Of a stretch of 64,000 nt of DNA, positions 39,656-48,663 are shown one piece after another. The stretch comes from Bacillota bacterium (lineage in GTDB: Bacteria; Bacillota; Clostridia; Oscillospirales; Acutalibacteraceae), in NCBI GenBank assembly GCA_023412715.1, contig JAEZCC010000037.1:1-64000 (forward strand). The letters are read 5' to 3'. The notes below the pieces were generated by a model. The model did not search any database and was not told where the DNA came from. It saw only the letters and a program-made list of their open reading frames with translations. Position 1 is the stretch's first letter; every line of letters starts with the position of its first letter. Made by a program: the position numbers and the translations under genes.

Positions 39656-41872
39656 TCACCCCGCCGCTTTGGTGACGGACGAGCCGACCGAAGCCTTGTA
39701 AGAGGAAAGGTCGTAAAGGGTCCCGGAGCCGCTGCGGCCGTCCATGCCTGCGCCGTCCGTTCCGGAGGAAGAGCCGCCCCATTTGGCGGAATCCACGGCG
39801 GTGCCGTATTTTTCGACCCACGCGGTGACTTCGTCGCCGGAAGAGCCGCCGCGGTTCCCGCCGGTCACAAGAAAGTATTTCAGCTCGCCGGACGACACCA
39901 GCTCTTCCAGCTTTGCGACTGTCATGGTTTTGTCGTTGCCGCTGAACCCGCCGACGGCGATGACCGGCTTCCCTGTCGCGAGGATAATCGGCTCGGCCTC
40001 CGCGGCGTCCGGTACGGCGACAAGCCATTTTTCGCCGGTGTTGTTTTCGGTGAGAAAAGCAATCAGCTTTTCGTTCGCGGAAGACCGGCCCTGCAAGCCG
40101 CCGCTTCCGGAGCCGCCGGGGAGGAAGCTGCCGCCGCTCCGGCCGCTGCCCGCGTCGTCCTCACCGACCGTACCCCGGAGCCGGTTTTCGCCGAAGCCGC
40201 CGTTCCCGCCGAACGAAGACTCGGTGGCGGACGGCCCGGCGGAGGGGATGGACGCGTTGAAGCTGTTTGTGAATACGGAATATCCGAGCCAGACGGCCGG
40301 CGCGATCAGAAGGCCGGCCAGCGCAACCCCGGCGCATGCTTTGCCGAGTTTGCCGGAGCCTTTCCGCAGCGGCTTGAGGACAATCAGCAGAATCGTCGGG
40401 ATTCCCGCCGCGGCGCCGACCAGCGGAAACAGGATTTTTGAGAAGGACGGGTAGAAACGGAGCATCAGGAGCTGCGCGGCGAGCGTCGCGGCAAGCGCCG
40501 CGGGCAGAAGGTACCCGGCGGTCTTCGCTTCCCGGTAGAGCTTCCACATCTCCACGGCGCCGATGCCGATCAGCGCCGCGAGGAACGGAGCCATCGCAGA
40601 GATATAATACGGGTGGAAAAAGCTCGACACGCTGAAATAGCCGACCATGGCGAGGAGGGAAACGCCCCACAGCAGCAGATCGCTCAGAAGCCTGCGGCGC
40701 TGCTCCGGGTCGGGTTCCCTGCGCATGCGAAGAATCAGCGCCAGCAGGGCGAAGAGGCCGAAGGGAAGCAGCCAGCTGTCCTGCCCGCCGAGCGTCGTGT
40801 TGAACATGCGGAGCGGGCCGGCGCTTCCGCCGCCGTTAAAGGAGTTGCCCCCGCCGCCCATGCCGCCGAAGCCGCCGTTCATGCCGCCTTCAAACGTCCG
40901 CCCGTTGTCGGACGAGCCGCCCTGGGAAGGAGCGCTGTCCTCGGGGGAGGTTCCGCCGGGCGTCCCGCCGCTGCGCGGGGTCGCGCTGGTGGTCGCGGAG
41001 GCGCCTCCGCTCTGCGTTTCGCCGGATTCGGTCCCGCTTTCCGGGAAAGACGGGGCTGCGCCGCCGCCGAAAGCGCTGCGGTTCTGCCCCGTGATGCGCT
41101 GGAGGCCGTTATACCCGATTGCAAGCTCCAATTCGGAGTTGGTGGAGCTGTTGTCGACGTACGGGCGCTCGCTCGCGGGGGTCAGGTCCACGGCGACGGA
41201 CCACGAAAGAGAGACCACGGCCAGCACGGCGGCCGCGACGGCAAGATGCCAGACGCGGGTGCGCCATTTCCGGTTCGCCGCAAACAGATAAACGGCGAAC
41301 AGCGCCGGAAGAATCAGAAAAGCCTCCAGTGTCTTTGCGTTGTATGCGACGCCGAGCAGGACCGCCGAGAGAATCAGGTGGCGAAGCCGGCCGGTGTCTG
41401 CGGCGACGGACATGGCCCACGCGGCCAGCACCATGAAGAGGATGAGCACGGAATCCGTATTGTTGGTTTTGCTTATGACGATGAAAATGGGTGAAAGGGC
41501 GAGCGCGAGCGCCGAGATCAGCCCGGCCGCCGCGCCGAAATGCCGCCTGACAACGTGGTAGAGGACCAGGACGCTGGCAACGGCCGCGAGGGCCTCCGGC
41601 AGAAGGATGCTCCAGCCGTAAAACCCGAAGACCTTTGCGAAGGCGGCCTGCACCCACAGGGAAACGGGCGGCTTATCCACCGTGACCCATCCGCCGGGGT
41701 CCAGAGAGACAAAGAAAAAGTTCTTCCAGCTTGTCAGCATGCTCTTGACGCTGGCGGCGTAAAATTCGTTGCTGTAGCCTTCGTTCCAGATATTATAGAT
41801 CGACAGAAAACCGGCCAGGGCCAAGAGGAGCGCCAGGGCGATTTTTTCCCCGTACCGTTTGACTGCTTTCAT
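39656..41872 (-). CDS. Membrane glycosyltransferase of the GT39/ArnT-like (YkcB) family
   Basis: This large integral membrane enzyme (738 residues) probably moves a sugar from a polyprenyl-phosphate donor to a lipid, polymer or protein outside the membrane. The N-terminal loop has the family signature NEFYAASVKSML with DPGGWVTVDKPP, which holds the acidic and Lys-Pro-Pro active-site features of YkcB-type proteins. About 12 helices follow. Between helices, around residues 270-360, there is an unusually long Gly/Ser/Thr-rich insert, and the C-terminal outer domain carries further Gly/Ser-rich stretches. I chose ATG 41872 (AAAGGT upstream). It sits next to a GtrA-family gene, a common pairing in glycosylation systems using polyprenyl-linked sugars. 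Confidence 0.85.
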   Translation of the reverse strand: MKAVKRYGEKIALALLLALAGFLSIYNIWNEGYSNEFYAASVKSMLTSWKNFFFVSLDPGGWVTVDKPPVSLWVQAAFAKVFGFYGWSILLPEALAAVASVLVLYHVVRRHFGAAAGLISALALALSPIFIVISKTNNTDSVLILFMVLAAWAMSVAADTGRLRHLILSAVLLGVAYNAKTLEAFLILPALFAVYLFAANRKWRTRVWHLAVAAAVLAVVSLSWSVAVDLTPASERPYVDNSSTNSELELAIGYNGLQRITGQNRSAFGGGAAPSFPESGTESGETQSGGASATTSATPRSGGTPGGTSPEDSAPSQGGSSDNGRTFEGGMNGGFGGMGGGGNSFNGGGSAGPLRMFNTTLGGQDSWLLPFGLFALLALILRMRREPDPEQRRRLLSDLLLWGVSLLAMVGYFSVSSFFHPYYISAMAPFLAALIGIGAVEMWKLYREAKTAGYLLPAALAATLAAQLLMLRFYPSFSKILFPLVGAAAGIPTILLIVLKPLRKGSGKLGKACAGVALAGLLIAPAVWLGYSVFTNSFNASIPSAGPSATESSFGGNGGFGENRLRGTVGEDDAGSGRSGGSFLPGGSGSGGLQGRSSANEKLIAFLTENNTGEKWLVAVPDAAEAEPIILATGKPVIAVGGFSGNDKTMTVAKLEELVSSGELKYFLVTGGNRGGSSGDEVTAWVEKYGTAVDSAKWGGSSSGTDGAGMDGRSGSGTLYDLSSYKASVGSSVTKAAG

Positions 41873-41929
41873 GTGTACCAGACCTTTCCGGGAGTTTTTC
41901 AGCGTATCGTCTGTCTGCGGAGGCATGCG

Positions 41930-42382
41930 TCAGGAGGGCGGCTTCGGCGACGGGCTGTGCTCGCGGTAAATGCCGAGCTTCCGCGCAAGGTAGTTGAAAA
42001 AGAACACGAGGCCCGTGGTGACGACTTTCGCCAGCATGGAATCCATGTGAAAAACACCGGTGAAGAAATTGAGGAACAGGACGTTCAGGCCGCAGCTGAC
42101 GGCCGCCACAAGATAGACCAGCGAGCTTTCCCGCGCGAGGGCCCTGCGGTCCCCGGCCTGCCGCGTCACGGCGTCCCGGAATGTGTAATTCCGGCCGAAT
42201 ACGAGATTGACGAACGTGGAAATAACATAGGCGATGATGAAGCTCAGGTTCTGATCCCATTTCAGCAGATAGACAAACAGGAAGAAAAGCCCCCATTCCA
42301 CGGCGGTGGAGGTGCCGCCGACAACGAGGTAGCTGAAGAACTGCCGGATGTTCTTTTTGGTGAAGCGGCCTGTTTTCTGCAT
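41930..42382 (-). CDS. GtrA-like family membrane protein
   Basis: The 150-residue protein has four membrane helices typical of GtrA, including FFSYLVVGGTSTAVEW in the first and NLVFGRNYTFRD after the third. GtrA proteins are thought to help flip polyprenyl-phosphate sugars or aid their use by membrane glycosyltransferases. It ends about 60 bp before the GT39-like start and is transcribed with it. The ATG at 42382 has AGGAAGGAG upstream. Confidence 0.88.
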   Translation of the reverse strand: MQKTGRFTKKNIRQFFSYLVVGGTSTAVEWGLFFLFVYLLKWDQNLSFIIAYVISTFVNLVFGRNYTFRDAVTRQAGDRRALARESSLVYLVAAVSCGLNVLFLNFFTGVFHMDSMLAKVVTTGLVFFFNYLARKLGIYREHSPSPKPPS

Positions 42383-42578
42383 GGAAAGCTCCTTCCTTGT
42401 CCGTTATCTCATTTAAAAAGTACCCCACGGGTATGAATGTGAAATGAATTCCGGTTTAACATTTTGTGCATGACATTTATAATTTTTGTGAATCGGCCGC
42501 GCATATCCGGCTTTCATGAGCTTCTCATTTCCAATCTCAGGAAAACGGCCGTTTTTACAAAGGCGTGAAGACAAATAA

Positions 42579-42618
42579 AACAGGGTCCGCGGAACCGGCA
42601 AGTTCCGCGGACCCTGTT
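42579..42618. terminator. Terminator after the MscS-type channel gene
   Basis: A perfect 17-bp stem (AACAGGGTCCGCGGAAC and its complement) with a 6-nt loop lies 32 bp after the mscS-like stop. Read leftward it runs into TTTTATTTG. The other side is also mildly T-rich. Confidence 0.8.
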
Positions 42619-42649
42619 GTTGGCCCGGATAAAATTTTGCGGGGAAAGG

Positions 42650-43693
42650 CTATTTCAGCCCCTCGCCGGTCAGAATCTGGAGGACGGCGGCGGAAAGGCG
42701 CTCTTTTGTCCCGAGATAGCCCTGCCGGTCCGTCGCCTTGGCGTAGCACGAAACCGTCAGCGTGGGTCCGCCGCTGCCGAGCAGGTCGGCCGAAACGGCG
42801 AATGTGCCGTCCTCAATGCCGTCGTCCTGCCGGAGCGCCGCGCGGATCCGTTCGGTGCAGCCCGCCACGTCCTTTTCCGCGGCGTCCGCGGCCAGGGCGA
42901 CCTGGAACGTGAGCTTCCGCTTTTCCATACGGCTGTAGTTCGTAATGGGGCCGGCCGTCACCGTTCCGTTCGGCACGGTGATGAGGGCCTGCGACTCGGT
43001 GCGGATTTTAAGGCTGCGGAAGTTGATGTCTTCCACCGTGCCCTCCACGTCGCCGGTCTTGATTTTGTCGCCGATTGCGAACGGCTTGTCGAGAAGGATG
43101 ACCAGACCGCCAAACAGGTTGGTCAGCATGTCTTTGGCGGCGAGGGCGAAAGCGAGGCCGCCAAGGCCGAGGCCCGCAATCAGCCCGCTGATGCTGAAGT
43201 CCCATTCCTGCGCGACAATCAGTACCGCGAGCGCGTAGATGAGGAAGCGCGCCACGGTCACGAGGGCTTTGAGCACCGTGCGGTCTTCCGGCAGGTTGAT
43301 CCTGCGGGCAAGCTGCGAATCGGAGGCTTGGAACCCGCCCGCCAGGCGGGACAGCCCCCAAGCCAGCAGAATGACAAGAAAGCTGCGGAAGCATTTTTCA
43401 ATCAGCGGCCAGAGGCCGGCGGTCCCGGTTACGGCCGGGCACGCGCCGAGCGCCGCGAACAGGCCGATGCCGACCAGAAGCGTCCTCGCCGGCCTGCGGA
43501 AGGCGTCGTCGAAGGGAGCCTCCGCGCCGCCGCCCGGCGCCTTGCGGCCGATTCTGCGCATCAGGGCGAAAAAAGCGCCGGTCAGCGGGCGGCTCAGCGT
43601 GTAAAAGATCGCGAAAACCAAAAGGGGAATCAGCAGGTCCCTCACGAGCGGAAGCTGCAAGAAGGGCTGCGCTGCGGACTGGTCCAGTGTCAT
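42650..43693 (-). CDS. mscS: Small-conductance mechanosensitive channel (MscS family)
   Basis: MscS channels open when membrane tension rises and release solutes on osmotic downshock. This 347-residue protein has about four or five helices. The pore helix region GLGGLAFALAAKDMLTNLFG has the Gly/Ala packing of MscS helix 3, followed by the beta-domain signature (FAIGDKIKTGDVEGTVEDI, then TVPNGTV). The ATG at 43693 lies 7 nt after GGAGGG. It appears to be a single-gene unit ending in a strong terminator. It is a little longer than E. coli MscS (286 residues), with extra N-terminal helices. Confidence 0.9.
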   Translation of the reverse strand: MTLDQSAAQPFLQLPLVRDLLIPLLVFAIFYTLSRPLTGAFFALMRRIGRKAPGGGAEAPFDDAFRRPARTLLVGIGLFAALGACPAVTGTAGLWPLIEKCFRSFLVILLAWGLSRLAGGFQASDSQLARRINLPEDRTVLKALVTVARFLIYALAVLIVAQEWDFSISGLIAGLGLGGLAFALAAKDMLTNLFGGLVILLDKPFAIGDKIKTGDVEGTVEDINFRSLKIRTESQALITVPNGTVTAGPITNYSRMEKRKLTFQVALAADAAEKDVAGCTERIRAALRQDDGIEDGTFAVSADLLGSGGPTLTVSCYAKATDRQGYLGTKERLSAAVLQILTGEGLK

Positions 43694-43728
43694 CGTTGTT
43701 CCCTCCAATGAAAAGTTTCGGCAGGCGT

Positions 43729-44709
43729 TCAGACAATCTGCCAGGGGTTTTCTTTGTTCTGCGCGAACAGCGCGCAGCTTTCGATGGAATGCTCCACCAT
43801 GTCGCTGACGGCCTGATCGGTGTAAAAGGCGGTGTGCGGCGTGACGATGACGTTCGGGAAGGATTTGAGCACGGCCAGCTCCCGGTTGCTGAGAATCTCG
43901 TTTTTCAGGTTGTTGTAGTACAGGCCGGTTTCGTTTTCCACCACGTCGAGCGCGGCGCCGCTGACCTTTCCGCTTTCCACGGCTGCAATCAGGGCGTCGG
44001 TGTCAATCAGCGAGCCGCGCGCCGTATTGACGAGCAGGACGCCGTCCTTCATCCTCGCGAGGGATTCGCGGTTGATCAGATGGTAATTTTCTTTTGTCGC
44101 GGGCATGTGCATCGTGATGACGTCGCTTTCCGCAAGCAGGCGCTCCAGCGGAACGTATTCCGCAAGCTTTGCCATCTCGTCGTTCCGGAACAGGTCGTAG
44201 GCCAGCAGCCGGCCGCCGAATGCGGCAAGGCGGCGAATCACCGTGCGGCCGATGCGCCCCGTGCCGATGACGCCGACGGTCAGGTTGTGCAGTTCTCTGC
44301 CCTGCACGCCCTGAAGCGAAAAATCCTGCGCTGCGGCGCGCAGCGAAATGGCTTTCAGCCGCCGCGTCGCCGTCAGGATAAGCATCACTGTGTAGTCCGC
44401 TACGCCGTCCGGGGCGTAGCTCACGTTGCCGACGTGCATGCCGAGCGCTTTGGCGGCTTTGAGGTCGATGTGGTCGTATCCGATGCTGCGGGTCGAAATG
44501 AACCGCACGCCGGCCGCGAGGAACCGCTCCATCAGCTCCTTGCCCATCGGCGTCGTGATCATACTGATGCAGTCGAAGCCCTTCGCCCCTTCCACGTTGT
44601 CCGGCCCCGGGGCGTCCGCGCACAGCTTCAGCTCCACGCCGTATTTTTCCGCGTATCTGCGGAACAGGGGAAGCTCGTCGGGGCGATAATTGTAAGCCAT
44701 CAGTTTCAT
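43729..44709 (-). CDS. D-2-hydroxyacid dehydrogenase (D-lactate dehydrogenase-like)
   Basis: The 326-residue NAD-dependent enzyme reduces a 2-keto acid, probably pyruvate, to the D-hydroxy acid. It has the Rossmann motif GVIGTGRIGR, the catalytic Arg in NTARGSLID, a following Glu region (DVVENETGLYY) and the catalytic His in TPHTAFYTDQ. The RSIGYDHID segment and the DVVENETG stretch place it with fermentative D-lactate dehydrogenases and VanH. It has its own strong promoter, which fits a fermentative role. Other 2-keto acids such as 2-ketoisocaproate are possible substrates. Confidence 0.87.
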   Translation of the reverse strand: MKLMAYNYRPDELPLFRRYAEKYGVELKLCADAPGPDNVEGAKGFDCISMITTPMGKELMERFLAAGVRFISTRSIGYDHIDLKAAKALGMHVGNVSYAPDGVADYTVMLILTATRRLKAISLRAAAQDFSLQGVQGRELHNLTVGVIGTGRIGRTVIRRLAAFGGRLLAYDLFRNDEMAKLAEYVPLERLLAESDVITMHMPATKENYHLINRESLARMKDGVLLVNTARGSLIDTDALIAAVESGKVSGAALDVVENETGLYYNNLKNEILSNRELAVLKSFPNVIVTPHTAFYTDQAVSDMVEHSIESCALFAQNKENPWQIV

Positions 44710-44783
44710 TTTACAGAAGATCTCCTTTTGAAAAGCGGCCGGCTTTTTGCTGCTTCGGGCAAAAGCCCGGTATGTTGAAACCC

Positions 44784-44812
44784 ATTATACCACGGCGGAA
44801 GGGGACAGGCAA
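44784..44812 (-). promoter_or_regulatory. Promoter of the D-2-hydroxyacid dehydrogenase gene
   Basis: Read leftward, TTGCCT (44807-44812), 17-bp spacer, TATAAT (44784-44789). A CGGGC/GCCCG hairpin follows the expected start at about 44759-44772. Confidence 0.65.
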
Positions 44813-44837
44813 TCACCCTTTTCCCCGGGGCGGGCAT

Positions 44838-44863
44838 AAAAAAACGGCCCCTTTGCGGGGCCG
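44838..44863 (-). terminator. Terminator after the CmpB-like membrane protein gene
   Basis: CGGCCCC/GGGGCCG stem (44845-44863) with a 5-nt loop, followed leftward by seven T. It lies 10 bp after the stop of the small membrane protein gene. Confidence 0.85.
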
Positions 44864-44873
44864 CGGGAGAGCG

Positions 44874-45257
44874 CTACGACCTCTGCACGATTTTGTCGTA
44901 CAGGGTGCCGAGCAACATGGCCGGAATGGTGACGAAGCACCACAGCAGGGAAAACGGAAAGCAGATTTGCCCGAGAATGTTCAGGGGAATCTGCGAATAG
45001 TCCCAGACGTTCAGTTTCAGAACCATGTTGACGAGAACTCCCGTTCCGAATTCTACGGTCGTAATGATGCCGGAGCCGGCCAGGCATTTGACGGAAAGAG
45101 GCCTCTCGTGCAGCCTGTCGTTGCAGACCCGGTCAATCAGGCACACGCAGACTCCGCCCGCGACCGCCATCGAGAAATCCGTTTTTCCCCGGCAGAGAAT
45201 CTCAAGCGCCGGGTAAATGGCCGCGCCGCTTAAAAACAAAGCAAGTTTTTTCTCCAT
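44874..45257 (-). CDS. Small membrane protein, putative ABC-transporter-permease-like (CmpB type)
   Basis: This 127-residue protein has about four predicted membrane helices. The segment LNVWDYSQIPLNILGQICFP recalls the family annotated as putative ABC transporter permease of the CmpB type, common in Clostridia. That name comes from weak similarity and no transport function is established. The gene stands alone between a terminator and a divergent dipeptidase gene. The start at 45257 has purine-rich GAGGGG directly adjacent, which is closer than usual, so the true start could differ by a few codons. Confidence 0.6.
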   Translation of the reverse strand: MEKKLALFLSGAAIYPALEILCRGKTDFSMAVAGGVCVCLIDRVCNDRLHERPLSVKCLAGSGIITTVEFGTGVLVNMVLKLNVWDYSQIPLNILGQICFPFSLLWCFVTIPAMLLGTLYDKIVQRS

Positions 45258-45321
45258 CCCCTCAATTCACCCCCATTGCAGACAAAATCAGTATGAACGG
45301 GGGCGAATTTTTTATTCATGG

Positions 45322-45341
45322 AAACTTTCTGCAGAAAGTTT
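45322..45341. repeat. Perfect 20-bp palindrome before the PepV-type dipeptidase gene
   Basis: AAACTTTCTGCAGAAAGTTT is fully self-complementary. It lies 26 bp upstream of the dipeptidase -10 (TATAAT, 45367-45372) and inside the divergent intergenic region. It could be an operator. It is followed by GCTTTTT, so a terminator role is also possible, although no rightward gene precedes it. Confidence 0.5.
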
Positions 45342-45397
45342 GCTTTTTGGGCCGGGCGGGAAGTGGTATAATAAAAAAACAGGAAGGAGAATGTCGG

Positions 45398-46777
45398 ATG
45401 ATATTCGGGAAAAAAATATTGGATTATAAAGAAGAAATTCTGCGGGATCTCGGCAGGCTGGTTGCGGTCCCTTCGGTGTGCGGCCCCGCCGAGGAGGGCA
45501 TGCCATTCGGGAAAGAATCCGCCCGCGCGCTCGCGACGATTCTTGAAATGGCGCAGGACTGCGGCCTTTCGGTGCGCAACGTCGGCAATTACGCCGGGCA
45601 CGCCGAATACGGGCAGGGCAGCGAGATGGCTGCGGTCGTGACGCATGTCGACGTGGTGCCCGCCGGCACTGGCTGGGACACGGACCCGTTTACCCTTACG
45701 AAAAAGGGAAATCTGTATTTCGGGCGCGGCACGGCCGACGACAAGGGCGCCGCGGTTGTCGCGCTGTACTGCCTCAAGGCCCTCAAAGACGGAAAAGTGG
45801 CCGGAAAAAGAAAAATCCGCGCGATTTTCGGCGCGGGGGAAGAGATCGCCAGCGACGACCTCGAAAAATATTTTGCCAAAGAGCCGATGCCGGTTATGGC
45901 GTTTACGCCTGACAGCGAGTACGGCATCTGCAACCGCGAAAAGGGCATCATGCGGGTGAATTTCACGCCGGTCGGGGCCGCCGCTTCCGCCGTGCGCGGC
46001 TTTTCGTCGGGCACGGTGGTCAACGCGGTGCCGGATGCCGCCGAAGCGGAGCTGGCCTGTTCGGAAGAAAAGGCCGCCGGGCTGCGGAAAAACGCCCGGA
46101 GCGCGGAGGGGGAGTTTCAGGTCACATCCGTTCCCGGCGGCGCAAAGGTCGTCTCGAAGGGCAAGGCGAGCCACGCCATGCAGCCGCAGGCCGGCTTCAA
46201 CGCCGCGACGCACCTGATCCGCCTGCTGGCGCAGACCTTTCCCCCGGAAGAGTTGGGGCCTTTCTTCCGCTTCCTCGACCGCGCAATCGGCACGGAGACG
46301 GACGGCGCCTCTTTCGGCATCCGGCAGAGCGACGAGCCTTCCGGCCCGCTTACCCTGAACCTCGGCGTCGTCCGCTTCGGCGGCGGGGAAGCGAGAGCGT
46401 CCATCGACATCCGCTACCCCGTGACGGCGGACGGCGGCAAAATCTTTTCCGAACTGCGCAGCCGCGCCTCCGAGGCCGGCGTCTCCGCCGAGCTGTTCAA
46501 CGAGTCGAAGCCGCTGTACCTTCCGGCGCAGAGCCCGCTCATTTCCCTTCTTCAGGGCGCTTACCACGACGTCACGGGCGGTACGGCGGAACTGTACGCC
46601 ACGGGCGGCGGCACCTACGCGAGGGCGATTCCCGGCAGCGCCGTGGCGTTCGGGCCGTTTTTCCCGGACGAGGGGGACCGCAGGCTGCACAACTCCAACG
46701 AAAACATCGACATCGACAGGTTCCTGCTGCATGCGCAGGTCTGCCTGGAAGCCGTCTACCGCATGCTCAATGCCTGA
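45398..46777 (+). CDS. pepV: PepV-type M20 dipeptidase
   Basis: This zinc peptidase splits dipeptides taken up or made by protein breakdown. The 459-residue protein has M20 zinc ligands: His in THVDVVPAG, Asp in RGTADDKG, the catalytic Glu pair in GAGEEIAS, an Asp in FTPDSEYG and a late His in DRRLHNSNEN. The inserted lid domain is of the PepV kind. The true start at 45398 follows AAGGAG; the frame is open upstream without a site. The downstream HD-domain gene follows after 13 bp and is probably co-transcribed. Confidence 0.88.
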   Translation: MIFGKKILDYKEEILRDLGRLVAVPSVCGPAEEGMPFGKESARALATILEMAQDCGLSVRNVGNYAGHAEYGQGSEMAAVVTHVDVVPAGTGWDTDPFTLTKKGNLYFGRGTADDKGAAVVALYCLKALKDGKVAGKRKIRAIFGAGEEIASDDLEKYFAKEPMPVMAFTPDSEYGICNREKGIMRVNFTPVGAAASAVRGFSSGTVVNAVPDAAEAELACSEEKAAGLRKNARSAEGEFQVTSVPGGAKVVSKGKASHAMQPQAGFNAATHLIRLLAQTFPPEELGPFFRFLDRAIGTETDGASFGIRQSDEPSGPLTLNLGVVRFGGGEARASIDIRYPVTADGGKIFSELRSRASEAGVSAELFNESKPLYLPAQSPLISLLQGAYHDVTGGTAELYATGGGTYARAIPGSAVAFGPFFPDEGDRRLHNSNENIDIDRFLLHAQVCLEAVYRMLNA

Positions 46778-46790
46778 AAGCGGAGGGTCA

Positions 46791-47465
46791 ATGGAAAAAT
46801 ACAATCACATCACTTTTGAAGAGATTCGGAAAAACGAAGAAATCAAGGCGTATATTGAAAACGGAAACCAGAACCTCGGCGTAATCGGCTTTACCGAACA
46901 CGGCTTTCCCCACGCGAAGCGGTCGGCAAACTACGCGGGCAACATCCTGCAGAGCCTGGGGTATGACGAACGCACCTGCGAGCTTGCCCGCATCGCGGGG
47001 TATATGCACGACATCGGCAACGTGGTGAACCGCGCCGACCATGCGCAGAGCGGCGCCCTGATGGCGTTTCAGATTCTGACGCGCCTCGGCATGGACCCGA
47101 AGGAGGTCGCGCTGGTCTGCGCCGCCATCGGCAACCACGACGAAGGGACTGCGGCCGCAGTCAGCCCGATTGCGGCGGCGCTGATCCTTTCCGACAAGGG
47201 CGACGTGCGCCGCACGCGCGTGCGCGACCGGGAAACGGTCGACGAAGATATCCACGACCGCGTCAATTACGCCGTCGAACACGCCGCGACGGTCATCGAC
47301 GCCGAGCGGAAGACCGTCACGCTCGACATCCGCATCGACACGGCCATCTGCCCGGTCATGGAGTATTTTGAAATCTTCATGACCCGCATGGTCCTCTGCC
47401 GGCAGGCGGCGCAGTACCTGGGCCTGCAGTTCGAGCTTGTCATCAACGACACAAGGCTTCTGTAA
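46791..47465 (+). CDS. HD-domain phosphohydrolase
   Basis: The 224-residue protein has the metal-binding HD signature: His in the FPHAKRSANYA helix, the paired residues in AGYMHDIGN, a His in ADHAQSGA and the IGNHDEG segment further on. HD proteins hydrolyse nucleotides or other phosphate esters. The exact substrate is unknown. It starts 13 bp after the dipeptidase stop behind GGAGGG. It ends 9 bp before the convergent C39-like gene with no room for a separate terminator. Confidence 0.85.
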   Translation: MEKYNHITFEEIRKNEEIKAYIENGNQNLGVIGFTEHGFPHAKRSANYAGNILQSLGYDERTCELARIAGYMHDIGNVVNRADHAQSGALMAFQILTRLGMDPKEVALVCAAIGNHDEGTAAAVSPIAAALILSDKGDVRRTRVRDRETVDEDIHDRVNYAVEHAATVIDAERKTVTLDIRIDTAICPVMEYFEIFMTRMVLCRQAAQYLGLQFELVINDTRLL

Positions 47466-47474
47466 GGCGCGGCC

Positions 47475-48323
47475 TTACTGCATGGCCACCGCCTGCGAAT
47501 AAAGCTGCTGGTATCTCTTCTCGAACAGGGACTTGTCGTACGACACGGTCCCGCGCGCGTCGTACGGGTCGCTGAACACCGCCTGCGTCGCCGTATAGCC
47601 AATCAGCACCATGCAGTGTTCCTTCGCAATCCACTGGTACCTTTCCCCCGTGTCGGTCAGGTACCAGCTTTTCCCTCCGGAGGGTTCCGCCATGCCGATG
47701 GTGACCCACACGACGACGGGCAGACCGGCGTCGACGAGCTTGTAAAGCTTGTCGGCGGAAAGGCCCGTCAGGTTGTAGGCCACGTGGCTGCCGTCGACGG
47801 CCAGAAGGTAGTCGTTCAGCGTGTTGGCGATGACCGGCGCGTAACAGCCGTAATGGTCGGTATCCGGGCTGCCCGCAAACGTTTTCCAGGGGTTCGGCCC
47901 GTATTGCTTTCCGTCTGTCTCAAAAAAGTCGTCGTCGTTCGGCAGAAAGGACAGAAGGTCCGTTTTTGTCACGTCGTACCCGAAAAAATTCAGCAGGATG
48001 GTCGCCGCGGTCACCTCGCATCCAGATTGCAGCTCCGGCGTCTGCTGGATGTTTTTTACGTTCAGAATCTTTTCACTGCCGCTTTTCGAAGCGGCGGTTT
48101 TGTTTTCATCGGCGCTTTTGGAGGCCGCCGGCGAGGAAGAGGCGGCGGAAGAGGAAGAAGCCGAACGCGCCTGCTGCGGCGCGGACGCCGTCTTCGCGGC
48201 ATTCCCGGCGGAGCAGCCGGAAGCAATCAGCAGCGCGCACGCAGAGAGGGCGGCCGCCCTGCGGCGCAGCCGCACGGCCGGCCTAAACCGCCGCGCGGGC
48301 CGTGCGCATTTCATAAGAAGCAC
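47475..48323 (-). CDS. Secreted lipoprotein with C39-like (papain-type) peptidase domain
   Basis: This 282-residue protein has a basic N-terminus, a signal helix ending in a lipobox (IASGC), then a Ser/Ala-rich linker of about 60 residues and a C39-like domain. Catalytic residues appear complete: Cys in LQSGCEVTA, His in AKEHCMVLIGY and Asp in FSDPYDARG. Such proteins sit on the outer face of the membrane and may cut peptides or cross-links. The family also contains bacteriocin-processing enzymes, but no ABC exporter is fused or adjacent. The GTG start at 48323 has GAGGG 7 nt upstream. Confidence 0.82.
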   Translation of the reverse strand: MLLMKCARPARRFRPAVRLRRRAAALSACALLIASGCSAGNAAKTASAPQQARSASSSSAASSSPAASKSADENKTAASKSGSEKILNVKNIQQTPELQSGCEVTAATILLNFFGYDVTKTDLLSFLPNDDDFFETDGKQYGPNPWKTFAGSPDTDHYGCYAPVIANTLNDYLLAVDGSHVAYNLTGLSADKLYKLVDAGLPVVVWVTIGMAEPSGGKSWYLTDTGERYQWIAKEHCMVLIGYTATQAVFSDPYDARGTVSYDKSLFEKRYQQLYSQAVAMQ

Positions 48324-48569
48324 TCTGATTCCCTCTTTCCAAGTAGTGATTGGCTTTTGTGCAGCCCGTGTTTTCTCATTTTTTATATTTTAACATATAT
48401 TGACGGAGACTGCTTCCTATGAATGGGATAAATTTATGGCAAAATTTTAGGAACTTTTTGCCGGTTCCACAGCTTTTGCCGAACGCCGGGCAATCGTCCT
48501 GCAAATGATTCGTGATTCTGCGGCGCCGCGCCGTCTTTGTAAAAAAACGCGGGAAATTCGGAAACCCCC

Positions 48570-48598
48570 TTTACTTTAGCGTGCTAATCAGGTAAAAT
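48570..48598 (+). promoter_or_regulatory. Promoter of the amino-acid ABC transporter operon
   Basis: TTTACT (48570-48575), 17-bp spacer, TAAAAT (48593-48598), followed by a CGCGTCCC/GGGACGCG hairpin at about 48611-48628. The remaining 340-bp gap (48324-48663) shows no gene or other site I can name. Confidence 0.55.
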
Positions 48599-48663
48599 AA
48601 TAAAAGCCTTCGCGTCCCCGCGGGACGCGGGCGAAACCATGATTTACTGGAGTGCAGGGAATT

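Noticed and set aside
47475..48323. Bacteriocin system suggested by the C39-like peptidase
   Set aside because: There is no fused or adjacent ABC exporter, no precursor peptide with a double-glycine leader, and the protein is a lipoprotein.
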